Source: Truepera sp. bin119 (GTDB lineage Bacteria; Deinococcota; Deinococci; Deinococcales; Trueperaceae). From it: 64,000 nt of DNA. The translations under genes were made by a program, and so were the position numbers. Positions 53,395 to 62,053 of this stretch are shown piece after piece (position 1 is the stretch's first letter; every line of letters starts with the position of its first letter). The notes below the pieces were generated by a model. The model was given only the letters and a program-made list of their open reading frames with translations. It did not search any database and had not been told where the DNA came from. The stretch covers positions 1-64,000 of the forward strand of contig MPNL01000011.1 in NCBI GenBank assembly GCA_002239005.1, given 5' to 3'.

Positions 53395-53832
53395 ATGCGG
53401 GAATACACCATCATCACGCGCGATCCGATCGACCCTGAAGCCCTGATCGCACTCGTATCCGACAGAATGTACGGCGCCGTGGCAACCTTCTTCGGCCTCG
53501 TTCGATCACCTAACAAGAGGCAGGCGGTGCTCCATATCGACTACGAAGGCTATGACGCCATGATAGAGACGCAGATGCGGGCGATCGGGGAGGAACTCCG
53601 GACCCACTTCGAAATCGGCCGCGTTGCCATCGCCCACCGACTTGGCAGGCTCCGACCGGGGGAGGTGAGCGTCGCCATCGCGATCTCTAGCCGACATCGT
53701 AAGGAGGCACTGGCCGCCTGTCAGGAGGGAATAGATCGCATCAAGGAGCGCCTCCCGATATGGAAATACGAGGTCACAGAAGAGGGGGCCGGGTGGGTAC
53801 CCGGGATAAGCGTTGCCAGCGAATCGTTTTAG
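53395..53832 (+). CDS. moaE: Molybdopterin synthase catalytic subunit
   Basis: 145-aa MoaE. Conserved parts are GAVATFFGLVRSPNKRQAVLHIDYEGYDAMIE, IAHRLGRLRPGEVSVAIAISSRHR and KERLPIWKYE with the catalytic Lys. I choose the ATG at 53395, which matches the family N-terminus; the frame to 53371 overlaps moaD. Other molybdopterin genes are absent from the window. Confidence 0.93.
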   Translation: MREYTIITRDPIDPEALIALVSDRMYGAVATFFGLVRSPNKRQAVLHIDYEGYDAMIETQMRAIGEELRTHFEIGRVAIAHRLGRLRPGEVSVAIAISSRHRKEALAACQEGIDRIKERLPIWKYEVTEEGAGWVPGISVASESF

Positions 53833-54285
53833 GCCTCGTCCACCGCAGGAGACGATCTAGATGACCACCAATCAAGTCTATCAGAGAGTCACCGAAGAGC
53901 ATGACTCTCCCCTGTCACTAGGGGCACCTCGCGCCCTTTGCAGGAAGGTCTGTAATCGAACAAACTCCCACGGGCAGATTCAAAGGGAGTGGCTACACAG
54001 GGGAATGCGGCGTCGCCGGGGCTATGGCCTTCGACCGCAGCGGCGGAATGATCTGTGACCAAGCCGCCCACGAAATCTTGGCACTCCCTCCTCCCCGTCG
54101 AGGACGCCTACCAGCGGTGTAGGGAAGCCACCAAGCCGGGAGCTCAGCCACAGCCCCACTCAACCGATCGCTCTGGAGATGTCAGGGTACATCCCAACCG
54201 GGGCTTGGCTCTTTGGGGAGCAGTGGTTGGTCTTGACTCTCAACCCCCCTTCCGTTCTCGACGTAACCCCGCACAATACTGCGCT
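53833..54285. other. Intergenic region between moaE and tsaE
   Basis: About 450 bases. A plus-strand frame of about 65 codons ending near 54121 reads smoothly (GECGVAGAMAFDRSGGMI and onward), but it starts after a stop, has no RBS and matches no family I recognise. It may be a gene remnant. No RNA gene or hairpin array is evident. The tsaE frame can be extended to 54055, but those residues are not family-like. Confidence 0.35.
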
Positions 54286-54717
54286 GTGATTTTGAGGAGC
54301 AGCATCTGCTTCTCAGCGAATCTGGCGTCGCCTGACGACACCCGCCGATTCGCCCGGACGGTCCTCAAAAACCTCCCTCCTGGAACTCTCTTGGTGCTAA
54401 CGGGACCCATGGGGGCGGGCAAGACGACCCTCGTCCAGAAACTCGCGGTGGAACTGCATAGCAATGCCCGGGTGACAAGTCCTACCTACACCCTCATCCA
54501 CGAATATCCAACCCCGACAGGTCCTCTTGTCCACATCGACGCCTTTCGCCTCTCCAAGATCGAAACTCTTTTCCTCTTTGGGCTCGACAACTATCTGGAA
54601 CATTCCAGACTGGTTGTTGTCGAGTGGGGCAAAGGGCTACTCGATACCTATCCTGACGCCGGGTGGGTGGATCTCAGCTTCACTGGCAGCCACCGAACAG
54701 CCTACCTCCGCAAGTAA
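54286..54717 (+). CDS. tsaE: tRNA threonylcarbamoyladenosine biosynthesis ATPase TsaE
   Basis: 143-aa TsaE (YjeE), the ATPase of the t6A complex. Walker A is G40-PMGAGKT47, followed by TSPTYTLIHEYPT, VHIDAFRLSK and VVVEWGKGLLD. I choose the GTG at 54286 because the length then matches the family (about 150 aa), with AATACT five nt upstream as a possible leaderless -10. tsaB follows after 7 nt, a frequent pairing. Confidence 0.9.
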   Translation: MILRSSICFSANLASPDDTRRFARTVLKNLPPGTLLVLTGPMGAGKTTLVQKLAVELHSNARVTSPTYTLIHEYPTPTGPLVHIDAFRLSKIETLFLFGLDNYLEHSRLVVVEWGKGLLDTYPDAGWVDLSFTGSHRTAYLRK

Positions 54718-54724
54718 TCTGTAG

Positions 54725-55279
54725 ATGACGATCTACCTCGGACTCGACAGTGCCACGGAATACCTCAGCTTGGCCCTATGGTCGCCCGACACAGGGATCC
54801 TCACCTACCGCAGTCCCCACCTCGGACGGACCCATACCCATCGGATTGTGCCTGAACTAGAGGCCTTGTTCCACGAGGCAGGGTGTGTGCCCCGGAACCT
54901 CTCGGGCATCGGTGTCGGGATCGGCCCCGGATCGTACACCGGCCTACGGGTAGGCCTCGCTACCGCAAAAGGGCTGGCGCGAGGACTCAATATCCCCCTT
55001 GCCGGCTGCGACACCCTCGAAGCTCTGGCCGCGTCCGACCTTGCAGAGGGAGAAACGGTCTACGCCACCCTAGACGCTCGGCGCGGGAACGTCTATGTGG
55101 GCATCTATCGGCTTGAGAACGGCGTCGTCGCAACTCTGAGGTCGCCCAAAAAAATCGCCAAGGATGGGCTCAAGACCAGCGCATCTTCTCTTCGAATCAT
55201 CGAGGCTAGGGCCCCAAATGCAGGGCACATCGCCCGACGGGCAAGGGCGGGAAGGACCGCCGAGGCCCTCTATCTGTGA
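54725..55279 (+). CDS. tsaB: tRNA threonylcarbamoyladenosine biosynthesis protein TsaB
   Basis: 184-aa TsaB (YeaZ), ASKHA-fold partner of TsaD in t6A synthesis. N-terminus YLGLDSATEYLSLAL, then GIGVGIGPGSYTGLRVGLATAKGLARGLNIPL, the family hallmark. The C-terminal half is short, and it ends AEALYL. It starts 7 nt after tsaE; a TAATCT overlapping the tsaE stop lies 4 nt before the ATG. tsaD is not in the window. Confidence 0.93.
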   Translation: MTIYLGLDSATEYLSLALWSPDTGILTYRSPHLGRTHTHRIVPELEALFHEAGCVPRNLSGIGVGIGPGSYTGLRVGLATAKGLARGLNIPLAGCDTLEALAASDLAEGETVYATLDARRGNVYVGIYRLENGVVATLRSPKKIAKDGLKTSASSLRIIEARAPNAGHIARRARAGRTAEALYL

Positions 55280-55319
55280 CGACCGACAAGATCTCGACCA
55301 CGCAGCATGACGGAGACGG

Positions 55320-55325
55320 TATACT
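55320..55325 (+). promoter_or_regulatory. -10 box (TATACT) of the mreB-lpx locus
   Basis: TATACT about 60 nt before the mreB start, in a short AT-rich patch. A -35 match is poor. It would drive mreB and the closely packed genes after it. Confidence 0.45.
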
Positions 55326-55384
55326 ATAGACATTAATAAGCCACCACGCGCTGGGGAAGCTTTCGGGCGCGGTCCGGGGTGAGG

Positions 55385-56419
55385 ATGTTCAGACTCTGGC
55401 AAGAGATTGGTGTAGACCTGGGAACTGCCACCGTCCTGCTTTATGTCAAGGGCAGGTCTATCATGCTTCGCGAGCCCTCTGTCATCGCTGTGGGCCGCGA
55501 TACCGGTGACGTCAAAGCGGTCGGTGATGAAGCCTATCGCATGTTAGGGCGCACCCCCGGAAATATCGTTGCGGTCCGTCCCATGCGCGACGGGGTAATC
55601 GCCGATTATGACCTGACCGAGAAGATGCTTAAGGCCTTCGTCCGCAAGGTTATGACTGGACCCGGACGCCTCCTCAAACCGCACATCATGGTGTGTGTTC
55701 CCTCGGGTGTAACCGAGGTCGAGAGGCGTGCAGTTCTGCAGGCCACTCGGGAGGTGGGGGCGCGCAAGGCGTTCCTCATCGAGGAGCCGCTAGCGGCTGC
55801 CATAGGCGCCGGGATCAATATCGCCGAGCCTACCGGCTCCATGATTGTGGACATCGGCGGGGGAACCACCGACGTAGCTATCATCAGCCTAGGTGGGATT
55901 GTGGTTTCCGAGAGCCTACGCATCGCTGGCAACGAGTTCGATGAAGCGATCATCCGCTACATTCGACACAAGGAGAACCTGCTCATCGGCGACCGCACGG
56001 CAGAAGAGGTCAAGATGAAAATCGGGGCCGCTGTAATTTGGAGACCCGACGACGTGCGCGAGATCGAGGTGCGCGGTCGTGACCTCATCAACGGACTTCC
56101 TAAAACCATTTCAGTTGTCTCTGAGGATGTTGTGGAGGCGCTCAAGGAGCCGGTTCAGAAGATTGCCGATGGGGTGCGACGTGTGCTTGAGACAGCGCCA
56201 CCGGAGTTGGTAGCGGATGTCATCGATCGCGGCATCATCATGACTGGGGGCGGCTCTCTGCTTAAGAACTTCGACGAACTGCTCCGGCAGACGACCGGGA
56301 TCCCGGTCGTCGTCGCGGAGAACGCCGCCGACTGCGTTGCATTGGGAACGGGTCGCGCCCTCGAAATGACCCATGTTCTGGAAGATGCATTGATCTCGGA
56401 CAACTTCCTCCGGCGGTAG
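55385..56419 (+). CDS. mreB: Rod-shape-determining protein MreB
   Basis: 344-aa bacterial actin. Phosphate-1 loop VDLGTATVLLYVKG, then VCVPSGVTEVERRAVLQA, GASTT-type region DIGGGTTDVAIISLGGIV and IIMTGGGSLLKNFDELL. It organises lateral wall synthesis at the membrane. The start could be GTG 55379 or ATG 55385; I prefer the ATG because MFRLWQEIGVDLG matches the family. It is not followed by mreC/mreD but by a peptidase and lpxD, an unusual order. Confidence 0.95.
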   Translation: MFRLWQEIGVDLGTATVLLYVKGRSIMLREPSVIAVGRDTGDVKAVGDEAYRMLGRTPGNIVAVRPMRDGVIADYDLTEKMLKAFVRKVMTGPGRLLKPHIMVCVPSGVTEVERRAVLQATREVGARKAFLIEEPLAAAIGAGINIAEPTGSMIVDIGGGTTDVAIISLGGIVVSESLRIAGNEFDEAIIRYIRHKENLLIGDRTAEEVKMKIGAAVIWRPDDVREIEVRGRDLINGLPKTISVVSEDVVEALKEPVQKIADGVRRVLETAPPELVADVIDRGIIMTGGGSLLKNFDELLRQTTGIPVVVAENAADCVALGTGRALEMTHVLEDALISDNFLRR

Positions 56420-56421
56420 GA

Positions 56422-58068
56422 GTGCGAGGTGGGTGGAAGGCGCTCCTACTGCTGGCGGCCTTGATCCCCATCTTTGGCAGCGCCGAAGATTTCCCGCTCT
56501 CCGAGCTAAAAGCTGGTCAGCGCGGTTTCGCAATCACCGCTGGCCCCGGAAACCACTTGGAACACTTCCCTGTGGAGGTGTTGGCCCTTCAGGAAAATGA
56601 CAGGCTAGGATTTCCGCTTGCACTGATACGAGCAGAGGGAGATTTCATTAACCGCTCCGGCGGGATCGCTGCGGGCATGAGCGGGAGCCCGGTGTACCTG
56701 CAACGGGAGGGGCACAACGCCCTCCTCGGCGCTATTGCCTACACCTTCCCCAACAGCGATCACCGGCTGGCGCTAGTCACACCCATCGGGGCTATGAGAG
56801 GTGTCCTCGATCGAAGGGTGACCGACCCATTCGGCGGGGCGAACCTGGAAGGGCTAGATGCCCCCGTACCGGTGGCGACCCCTCTCCTCTTCACAGGCAT
56901 CGGCACTCGTGAGATCAGCTTCCTGCGAGCGCTCCTTCGCGAAAGCCCACTCGAATTCCTCCCAATCCAAGCGGGTGGGGTCGCGGAGGCAGAGGAGCGA
57001 TTTCATCTGGAGCCCGGCAGTCCCATCAGCGTCCAGTTGGTCCGGGGCGACGTTACCGTAGCCGCGGTGGGAACCGTCACAACCATCGAGGGAGGGGAGG
57101 TACTCGCCTTCGGACATCCACTGCTCGGTACGGGCCGAGTCTCCTTCGTGCTCTCCCCCGCCTCGGTGCTCCACATCGTCCCGAGCGACAGGGTACCATT
57201 CAAGCTCGTCAACAGCGGGACGACAGTTCTGGGCTCGATCGTCCAGGATCGCCCGGCCGCGCTTGCCGGGGAGGTGGGCACCCCACCAGACCTCCTGCCC
57301 GTGACGTTAGTCCTGAGCGGCGGACGCGGAACCGTCACCACGCACTTCGAGATCGTGCACGACGAGCGCTTCTACGGCCCACTCCTGGCAGCGGCTACCC
57401 AGCAGGTGCTCGACAAGACCTGGAATCAGATCTCGGGAGGGACCAGCGAGGTGGCTTGGGAAATCACCTTCGAGACCGGGGACCGCCTCACGGTCCTAGA
57501 GCAGACCAGCGATCCTGACGACCTCGCAGTGGCCACCGCCAAGCTCGCGGCAGAGCCGCTTCTAATTCTCGGACGCAATCCGTTCGAAGCCCCTGACCTC
57601 GAGCACATCTCCATCAGCGTTCGCTACGAAGAAGCTCGCCGGGTCGCTGAAATCGTGCATGTGAGGGCCGAAACTCCAACCGTCGAGCCGGGAGAGGCGG
57701 TGGTGGTCTTCGTTCGCCTCCAGCCATTCCGGGAGGAGGCGAGGGTAGAGGAGGTCCGGATCACCCTACCCAAGGAACTCAAGGGCGAGGTCGAATTGAC
57801 CTTCCGCGCTGGCGAGGATGATGAGGACAATGAGGGCGAGCCAGAGGTGGACGACGAGGTGCTCTCTTTCGGGGAGCTCCTCGTCGCCATGCGAAACAAC
57901 GTACAGGCCAGCGAACTCGTGGTCGAGGTTGAGATCGGTGATGAACCGCTCCGGCTGGAACGAATTCCCTTCCCGTTCCTCCTCGAGGGACGAGAGACGC
58001 TGCGTATAGAAGTTCAGGAGGTCGACACAAATGGAGAGGAAGAACTCCCTATGGGGGAGGAGCAATGA
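56422..58068 (+). CDS. SpoIVB-type S55 peptidase-domain protein
   Basis: 548-aa exported protein. Signal peptide MRGGWKALLLLAALIPIFGSA, then an S55 (SpoIVB) domain with SGGIAAGMSGSPVYLQ, whose GMSGSP Ser is the catalytic serine type, and GAIAYTFPNSDHRLALVTPI. A second conserved block has GEVLAFGHPLLGTGRVSFVLSPA. The C-terminal third is beta-rich with an acidic patch (DDEDNEGEPEVDDE). SpoIVB cleaves signalling proteins in endospore formers; nothing here suggests sporulation. The GTG is 2 nt after the mreB stop, and lpxD follows after 10 nt, so it is part of the envelope operon. Confidence 0.8.
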   Translation: MRGGWKALLLLAALIPIFGSAEDFPLSELKAGQRGFAITAGPGNHLEHFPVEVLALQENDRLGFPLALIRAEGDFINRSGGIAAGMSGSPVYLQREGHNALLGAIAYTFPNSDHRLALVTPIGAMRGVLDRRVTDPFGGANLEGLDAPVPVATPLLFTGIGTREISFLRALLRESPLEFLPIQAGGVAEAEERFHLEPGSPISVQLVRGDVTVAAVGTVTTIEGGEVLAFGHPLLGTGRVSFVLSPASVLHIVPSDRVPFKLVNSGTTVLGSIVQDRPAALAGEVGTPPDLLPVTLVLSGGRGTVTTHFEIVHDERFYGPLLAAATQQVLDKTWNQISGGTSEVAWEITFETGDRLTVLEQTSDPDDLAVATAKLAAEPLLILGRNPFEAPDLEHISISVRYEEARRVAEIVHVRAETPTVEPGEAVVVFVRLQPFREEARVEEVRITLPKELKGEVELTFRAGEDDEDNEGEPEVDDEVLSFGELLVAMRNNVQASELVVEVEIGDEPLRLERIPFPFLLEGRETLRIEVQEVDTNGEEELPMGEEQ

Positions 58069-58078
58069 GTGAGGAGTC

Positions 58079-59086
58079 ATGCGTAAGCCTGTGAGCAGTG
58101 TAGAGTTAGCCAACTGGCTCGGCGGAGAGCTGCTAGGCGAGACCCGACTTGTGGCCCGTCTGGTGCCACCCGGGCGACCAGTTGAGGATGGAGTGGCTGT
58201 CGCAGGAAGTGCGAAGCTGCTCGCGGCTCTCGAAGGGACCAGGCTAGCAGCGGTGGTCGTTCCCGAAAACCTTGCAACGGAGACCAGCCTCCCTGCCATC
58301 CAGGTTCCGGATGCCCGCCTCGCTTTGGCCCAACTCAGCGCCCTCTTTGACGACCGGCCTCGCGAGGCCCCGGGGCTGCATCCGGCTGCGACGATCCACC
58401 CCTCGGCCGAACTGGGGCCGGGAGTCAGTGTGGGCCCAAACGCCGTAGTTGAGGCTGGTGCTGTGGTCGGAGCAAACAGTATTATCGGTCCAGGATCCGT
58501 GATCGGACAGGGCTCACAGCTAGGGGAAGGTTGTCATCTCCACGCCAAGGTCGTTCTCTACGATGGAGTCCGACTGGGGGCTCGCGCTACTTTGCACAGC
58601 GGGGTCGTGATCGGCGCCGACGGATTCGGGTATGCGGTGAGTCCCCACGGGCTCGTCAAGATCCATCACCTAGCGGGGGTGGAGATCGGCGATGATGTCG
58701 AAATCGGAGCGAACGCCAGTGTAGACCGGGGGACGCTCGATCCGACCCGGATTGGCAACCGCTGCAAGATCGACAACAACTGCCTCCTAGGCCATAACGT
58801 CCAGGTCGGCAGCGACACCGTCATCGCGGGAAAAGCAGGGATCGGAGGCAGCACCCGCATTGGCTCGAGGGTGCTGGTGAGCGGAGGGGCGATCCTAACC
58901 GATCACATCACGGTAGGAGATGATGCCCGTATCTCCTTCTGTGCCATGGTAACCAAGGACGTGCCCCCCGGCGCAGTCTTCAGCGGCTCCCCGGCCATGC
59001 CTCACCGCAAGTTCGCCCGCCGCCTCTATCTCCTGAGTCGACTCGAACGGATTTGGCAGATGATGAAAGGCCTGGAGCGTGATTGA
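58079..59086 (+). CDS. lpxD: UDP-3-O-acylglucosamine N-acyltransferase
   Basis: 335-aa LpxD, third step of lipid A synthesis. An N-terminal uridine-binding domain (about 1-100) is followed by a left-handed beta helix of hexapeptide repeats and a C-terminal helix. The signatures GADGFGY and KIHHLAGVEIGDDVEIGA are present, and NNCLLGHNVQVG carries the expected catalytic His. RBS GAGGAG before the ATG. It overlaps lpxC by 8 nt. Confidence 0.95.
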   Translation: MRKPVSSVELANWLGGELLGETRLVARLVPPGRPVEDGVAVAGSAKLLAALEGTRLAAVVVPENLATETSLPAIQVPDARLALAQLSALFDDRPREAPGLHPAATIHPSAELGPGVSVGPNAVVEAGAVVGANSIIGPGSVIGQGSQLGEGCHLHAKVVLYDGVRLGARATLHSGVVIGADGFGYAVSPHGLVKIHHLAGVEIGDDVEIGANASVDRGTLDPTRIGNRCKIDNNCLLGHNVQVGSDTVIAGKAGIGGSTRIGSRVLVSGGAILTDHITVGDDARISFCAMVTKDVPPGAVFSGSPAMPHRKFARRLYLLSRLERIWQMMKGLERD

Positions 59087-59855
59087 GGGCACAACCCTCC
59101 ATGGAGGTATCCGCAGCCGGGTTCGGCTCTTCCAAGACGACGGGGAGGTGCGATTCCGACGCAACGGCCGCGACATCCCGGCCCACATCGGGGCGGTGGT
59201 CAGCACGGACCGATGCACCGTCCTAGGAGAGGGTCCGGCTCGAATCGCTGTGGTGGAACACCTGCTGGCAGCCCTGCACGTGCTGTCGCTCTGGCGGGGG
59301 GTCGTGATCGAGGTCGACACCGACGAACTCCCCATCCTCGACGGCTCTGCTGAGCCGTGGCTGCCAGCGCTCGAACCTCTTGGTAGGGAGGCCTCGTCCC
59401 CCCCAGCCTTCCGACCGACAACGCCCACTCACCGGCGCCACGGGTCGAGCGAGATCCGGGTCGATCTGGGAGCGCGTGGACTCTGCAGCGAAATTCATTT
59501 CCCCCACCCTGCTATAGGCCGACAGCGCTGGTGCGGTGCGCCCGACACCTATGACCGCCTGCTGCCTGCCCGGACCTTCGGCTTCCTGCACGAGGCAGCA
59601 GCGCTCAGGCGAGCGGGCCTAGCCTCGGGGGCAAGCCTAGAGAATGCTATTATCTTTAGTGATGAGGGTCCCCTCTCTCCCTTGCGCTTCCCAGACGAAC
59701 CTGTCCGCCACAAGGCACTCGATACCTTGGGGGATCTCTTCCTCCTGGGCGGCCCCCTTGAGGGGAAGTTGACGGTGACCCGGGGTTCACACCGACTCCA
59801 TGTCGACTTTCTGAACCACCTAATCGCGGAAGGTGTGTTGGAGGCCGACCAGTGA
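59079..59855 (+). CDS. lpxC: UDP-3-O-acyl-N-acetylglucosamine deacetylase
   Basis: 258-aa zinc deacetylase, the committed step of lipid A synthesis. Zinc ligands are placed by VVEHLLAALH (first His) and VRHKALDTLGDL (His and Asp), the catalytic late His is in GSHRLH, and RTFGFLHEAAALRRAGLASGAS is the family helix. It is shorter than E. coli LpxC (305 aa) through trimmed loops, but all catalytic motifs are visible. GTG start inside lpxD; its stop overlaps the next GTG. Confidence 0.93.
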   Translation: MIEGTTLHGGIRSRVRLFQDDGEVRFRRNGRDIPAHIGAVVSTDRCTVLGEGPARIAVVEHLLAALHVLSLWRGVVIEVDTDELPILDGSAEPWLPALEPLGREASSPPAFRPTTPTHRRHGSSEIRVDLGARGLCSEIHFPHPAIGRQRWCGAPDTYDRLLPARTFGFLHEAAALRRAGLASGASLENAIIFSDEGPLSPLRFPDEPVRHKALDTLGDLFLLGGPLEGKLTVTRGSHRLHVDFLNHLIAEGVLEADQ

Positions 59856-60808
59856 ACCGCCTCCGGGTGGCTGTGATCGGGGCCGGAGTGATGGGCCGCT
59901 TCCACGCTACCATCTACGCCTCGCTCCCCCACACGGATCTCGTCGCCATCGTGGATCCGAACCGGTCCCAACTCGAGAAGGCGCGTCGCACCTTCGGCTG
60001 CGCTATCTATTCCCGCCTCGAAGACATGATTGCCGCCGTTCGACCCGATGCGGCCAGCGTCGCCGCACCGACAAGCGCCCACTACATCCTCACTAGGACC
60101 CTACTGCACACCGGGATCCATGTGCTGGTCGAAAAGCCGATGGCGACCAACGTCCCACAGGCCCGCGAGTTGGTCGACCTCAGCCGTGACCGGGGTCTCG
60201 TGCTGCAGGTGGGACACATCACCCGCTTCTATCAGGCAGTGCAACTCCTTAATGCCCAGATCAAGCGGCCGTACCTAGTTGAGGCCCGGCGCCTCACGCC
60301 GTCGGCCCGCATCCGTGACGTGGGTGTCATCCTCGACCTCATGATCCACGATATCGACATCGTACTGGGCATTGTCGAGAGCCCTATTACCGAGGTCATG
60401 GTGGCCGGACACATGCTCAATGGTAATCGCCACGAGGACATGGCTGCGGCGCAGGTCCACTTCGAGAACGGCTGCATCGCCCGCCTCCTCGCGAGCCGCA
60501 TAGCGCCGGATGCCGAACGGACTCTGGTAGTTGCCGAGCCGCAACAGACGCTGCGACTCGACTTCGCCAAGGAGCCGCACACCGAGATCGCCACCTTTCA
60601 TCCGGTAGCCAGCGAGAACGGGAATCGGGTACAGGTGGACCGACGGGTAGTCTTCGAAGAGAACCCCCTGCGCAAGGAGCTCGAGCACTTCCTAGCACGC
60701 ATCTGGCAGAGCGCAGACCCCATCGGCACACTCGATCACGACCTCCGCTCACTCGAACTGGCCACCCTGCTGATGACGAAGATGCAGCGGCAACCGGTAC
60801 TCGGCTGA
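59852..60808 (+). CDS. Gfo/Idh/MocA oxidoreductase in the lpx operon
   Basis: 318-aa NAD(P)-dependent oxidoreductase: Rossmann VIGAGVMGRFH, VEKPMATN (EKP motif), and DLMIHDID with a catalytic His. It overlaps lpxC by 4 nt, so it is translated with the lipid A genes. In Acidithiobacillus and Leptospira a Gfo/Idh enzyme, GnnA, oxidises UDP-GlcNAc at C3 so that GnnB can install an amine for amide-linked lipid A. GnnA is therefore a candidate, but no GnnB transaminase is in the window. A nucleotide-sugar substrate is inferred from context only. Confidence 0.82.
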   Translation: MNRLRVAVIGAGVMGRFHATIYASLPHTDLVAIVDPNRSQLEKARRTFGCAIYSRLEDMIAAVRPDAASVAAPTSAHYILTRTLLHTGIHVLVEKPMATNVPQARELVDLSRDRGLVLQVGHITRFYQAVQLLNAQIKRPYLVEARRLTPSARIRDVGVILDLMIHDIDIVLGIVESPITEVMVAGHMLNGNRHEDMAAAQVHFENGCIARLLASRIAPDAERTLVVAEPQQTLRLDFAKEPHTEIATFHPVASENGNRVQVDRRVVFEENPLRKELEHFLARIWQSADPIGTLDHDLRSLELATLLMTKMQRQPVLG

Positions 60809-60837
60809 CCAGGGTAGGGGAACGCAAGGGGGCGGGA

Positions 60838-60843
60838 TAGACT
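60838..60843 (+). promoter_or_regulatory. Leaderless -10 box of fabZ (TAGACT)
   Basis: TAGACT followed by 6 nt and the fabZ ATG at 60850, no RBS. It suggests an internal promoter that can express fabZ-lpxA and later genes independently of mreB-lpxC. Confidence 0.6.
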
Positions 60844-60849
60844 ACCGAT

Positions 60850-61266
60850 ATGGTCGATATCAGAGCGATCCTGCCGTACCGCTACCCTTTCCTCATGGTA
60901 GATGCTTTCGTATCACAGGAGGGTAGGCGCTTCGAGTGCCTCAAGAATGTGAGCCATAACGAGCCCTTCTTTCAAGGACACTTCCCCCAGGAACCTGTCA
61001 TGCCTGGAGTCCTAATCGTGGAGGCCCTCGCCCAAGCCGCTGCAGTCGGTTTAGCCGTCAGTGAGGGGACGCAAGAGGGGCAGGTCGGTTACCTTGCTGC
61101 GATCGAGAGCGCCAAGTTCAAACGTAAGGTCATCCCCGGAGAGCAACTCCGGCTCAGTGGAGAAATTCTGCTGTTCCGGAGAGGTCTGTGCAAGGTCCGG
61201 GCGGCTGCCCTAGTAGGCGAAGAGGTGGCGGCAGAAGCTACCTTCTCGTTCGTGGTCGCCCGCTAG
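60850..61266 (+). CDS. fabZ: 3-hydroxyacyl-ACP dehydratase FabZ
   Basis: 138-aa hot-dog dehydratase of fatty acid elongation, competing with LpxA for 3-hydroxyacyl-ACP. The active-site segment NEPFFQGHFPQEPVMPGVLIVEALAQ holds the catalytic His and Glu. The usual LPHRYPF reads LPYRYPF, a non-catalytic change. Placement beside lpxA is common to many Gram-negative genomes. Probably leaderless. Confidence 0.95.
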   Translation: MVDIRAILPYRYPFLMVDAFVSQEGRRFECLKNVSHNEPFFQGHFPQEPVMPGVLIVEALAQAAAVGLAVSEGTQEGQVGYLAAIESAKFKRKVIPGEQLRLSGEILLFRRGLCKVRAAALVGEEVAAEATFSFVVAR

Positions 61267-61279
61267 AGCAACTCGGCCC

Positions 61280-62053
61280 GTGCCAACGATCCACCCCACC
61301 GCAGTCGTAGCCTCGGGGGCAGTGCTCGCACCCAGCACAGTTGTCGGACCCTTCGTCACCATTGAGGATGGCGTTGAGGTCGGAGCAGAGACCGAACTCC
61401 TCACCGGAACCATTCTCCTGCAGGGAAGCCGGATCGGGGCCCGCTGCAAGCTCGGTCCCTACGCGGTGATCGGAGGGGAGCCGATGGACTCGGCATTCCG
61501 CGGAGAGGAAAGCTGTGCTGTACTCGAAGAGGGTGTCGAGGCGCGCGAATTTGCCACCATCCACCGCGCAACAGGTGAGGGGTCCGAGACGTGTGTAGGC
61601 CGTAACACTCTGCTGATGAGCTACACCCACGTCTCGCACAATGTCCGGGTCGGCCCCGGTACCACGCTGGCCACCTCGGTCCAACTCGGCGGGCACGTCC
61701 AGGTAGGTGCCCACGCCTTCCTCGGCGCGAACGCGCTAACTCACCAGTTCGTTCGGATCGGGGATCACGCAATGCTCGCTGGCGGAAGCGCAGCCTTGCA
61801 GGACATCTTGCCCTACTGTCTGGCAGCCAAAACCCCAGCACTGCACTTTGGGCTCAATCGTGTCGGCCTCCGCCGACGAGGCTTTAAAGGGGAACGCTAT
61901 ACACTCCTCGAGCGGGCGGTCCGGGCTCTTAGGAGCAACGACCAGACACGCTTCGAGGCACTCGCTGCCACGAGCAATGATGTCGCGGCGATACAGCGCT
62001 TCCGAGAAAACTCGGAGCGAGGCATTGCCCGCTTTGTGGTCCAGAGGTTGTAG
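61280..62053 (+). CDS. lpxA: UDP-N-acetylglucosamine acyltransferase
   Basis: 257-aa LpxA, first step of lipid A synthesis. Hexapeptide beta helix from the N-terminus, catalytic region MSYTHVSHNVRVG (both His kept), GGHVQVG and LTHQFVRIG, then FGLNRVGLRRRGF and a helical C-terminus. GTG start 13 nt after fabZ. Its stop codon shares one base with the next start. Acyl length and any preference for UDP-GlcNAc3N cannot be read from sequence. Confidence 0.95.
   Translation: MPTIHPTAVVASGAVLAPSTVVGPFVTIEDGVEVGAETELLTGTILLQGSRIGARCKLGPYAVIGGEPMDSAFRGEESCAVLEEGVEAREFATIHRATGEGSETCVGRNTLLMSYTHVSHNVRVGPGTTLATSVQLGGHVQVGAHAFLGANALTHQFVRIGDHAMLAGGSAALQDILPYCLAAKTPALHFGLNRVGLRRRGFKGERYTLLERAVRALRSNDQTRFEALAATSNDVAAIQRFRENSERGIARFVVQRL

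Noticed and set aside
53861-54058. 65-codon plus-strand ORF after moaE
   Set aside because: Basic, low-quality sequence without an RBS or any family feature.
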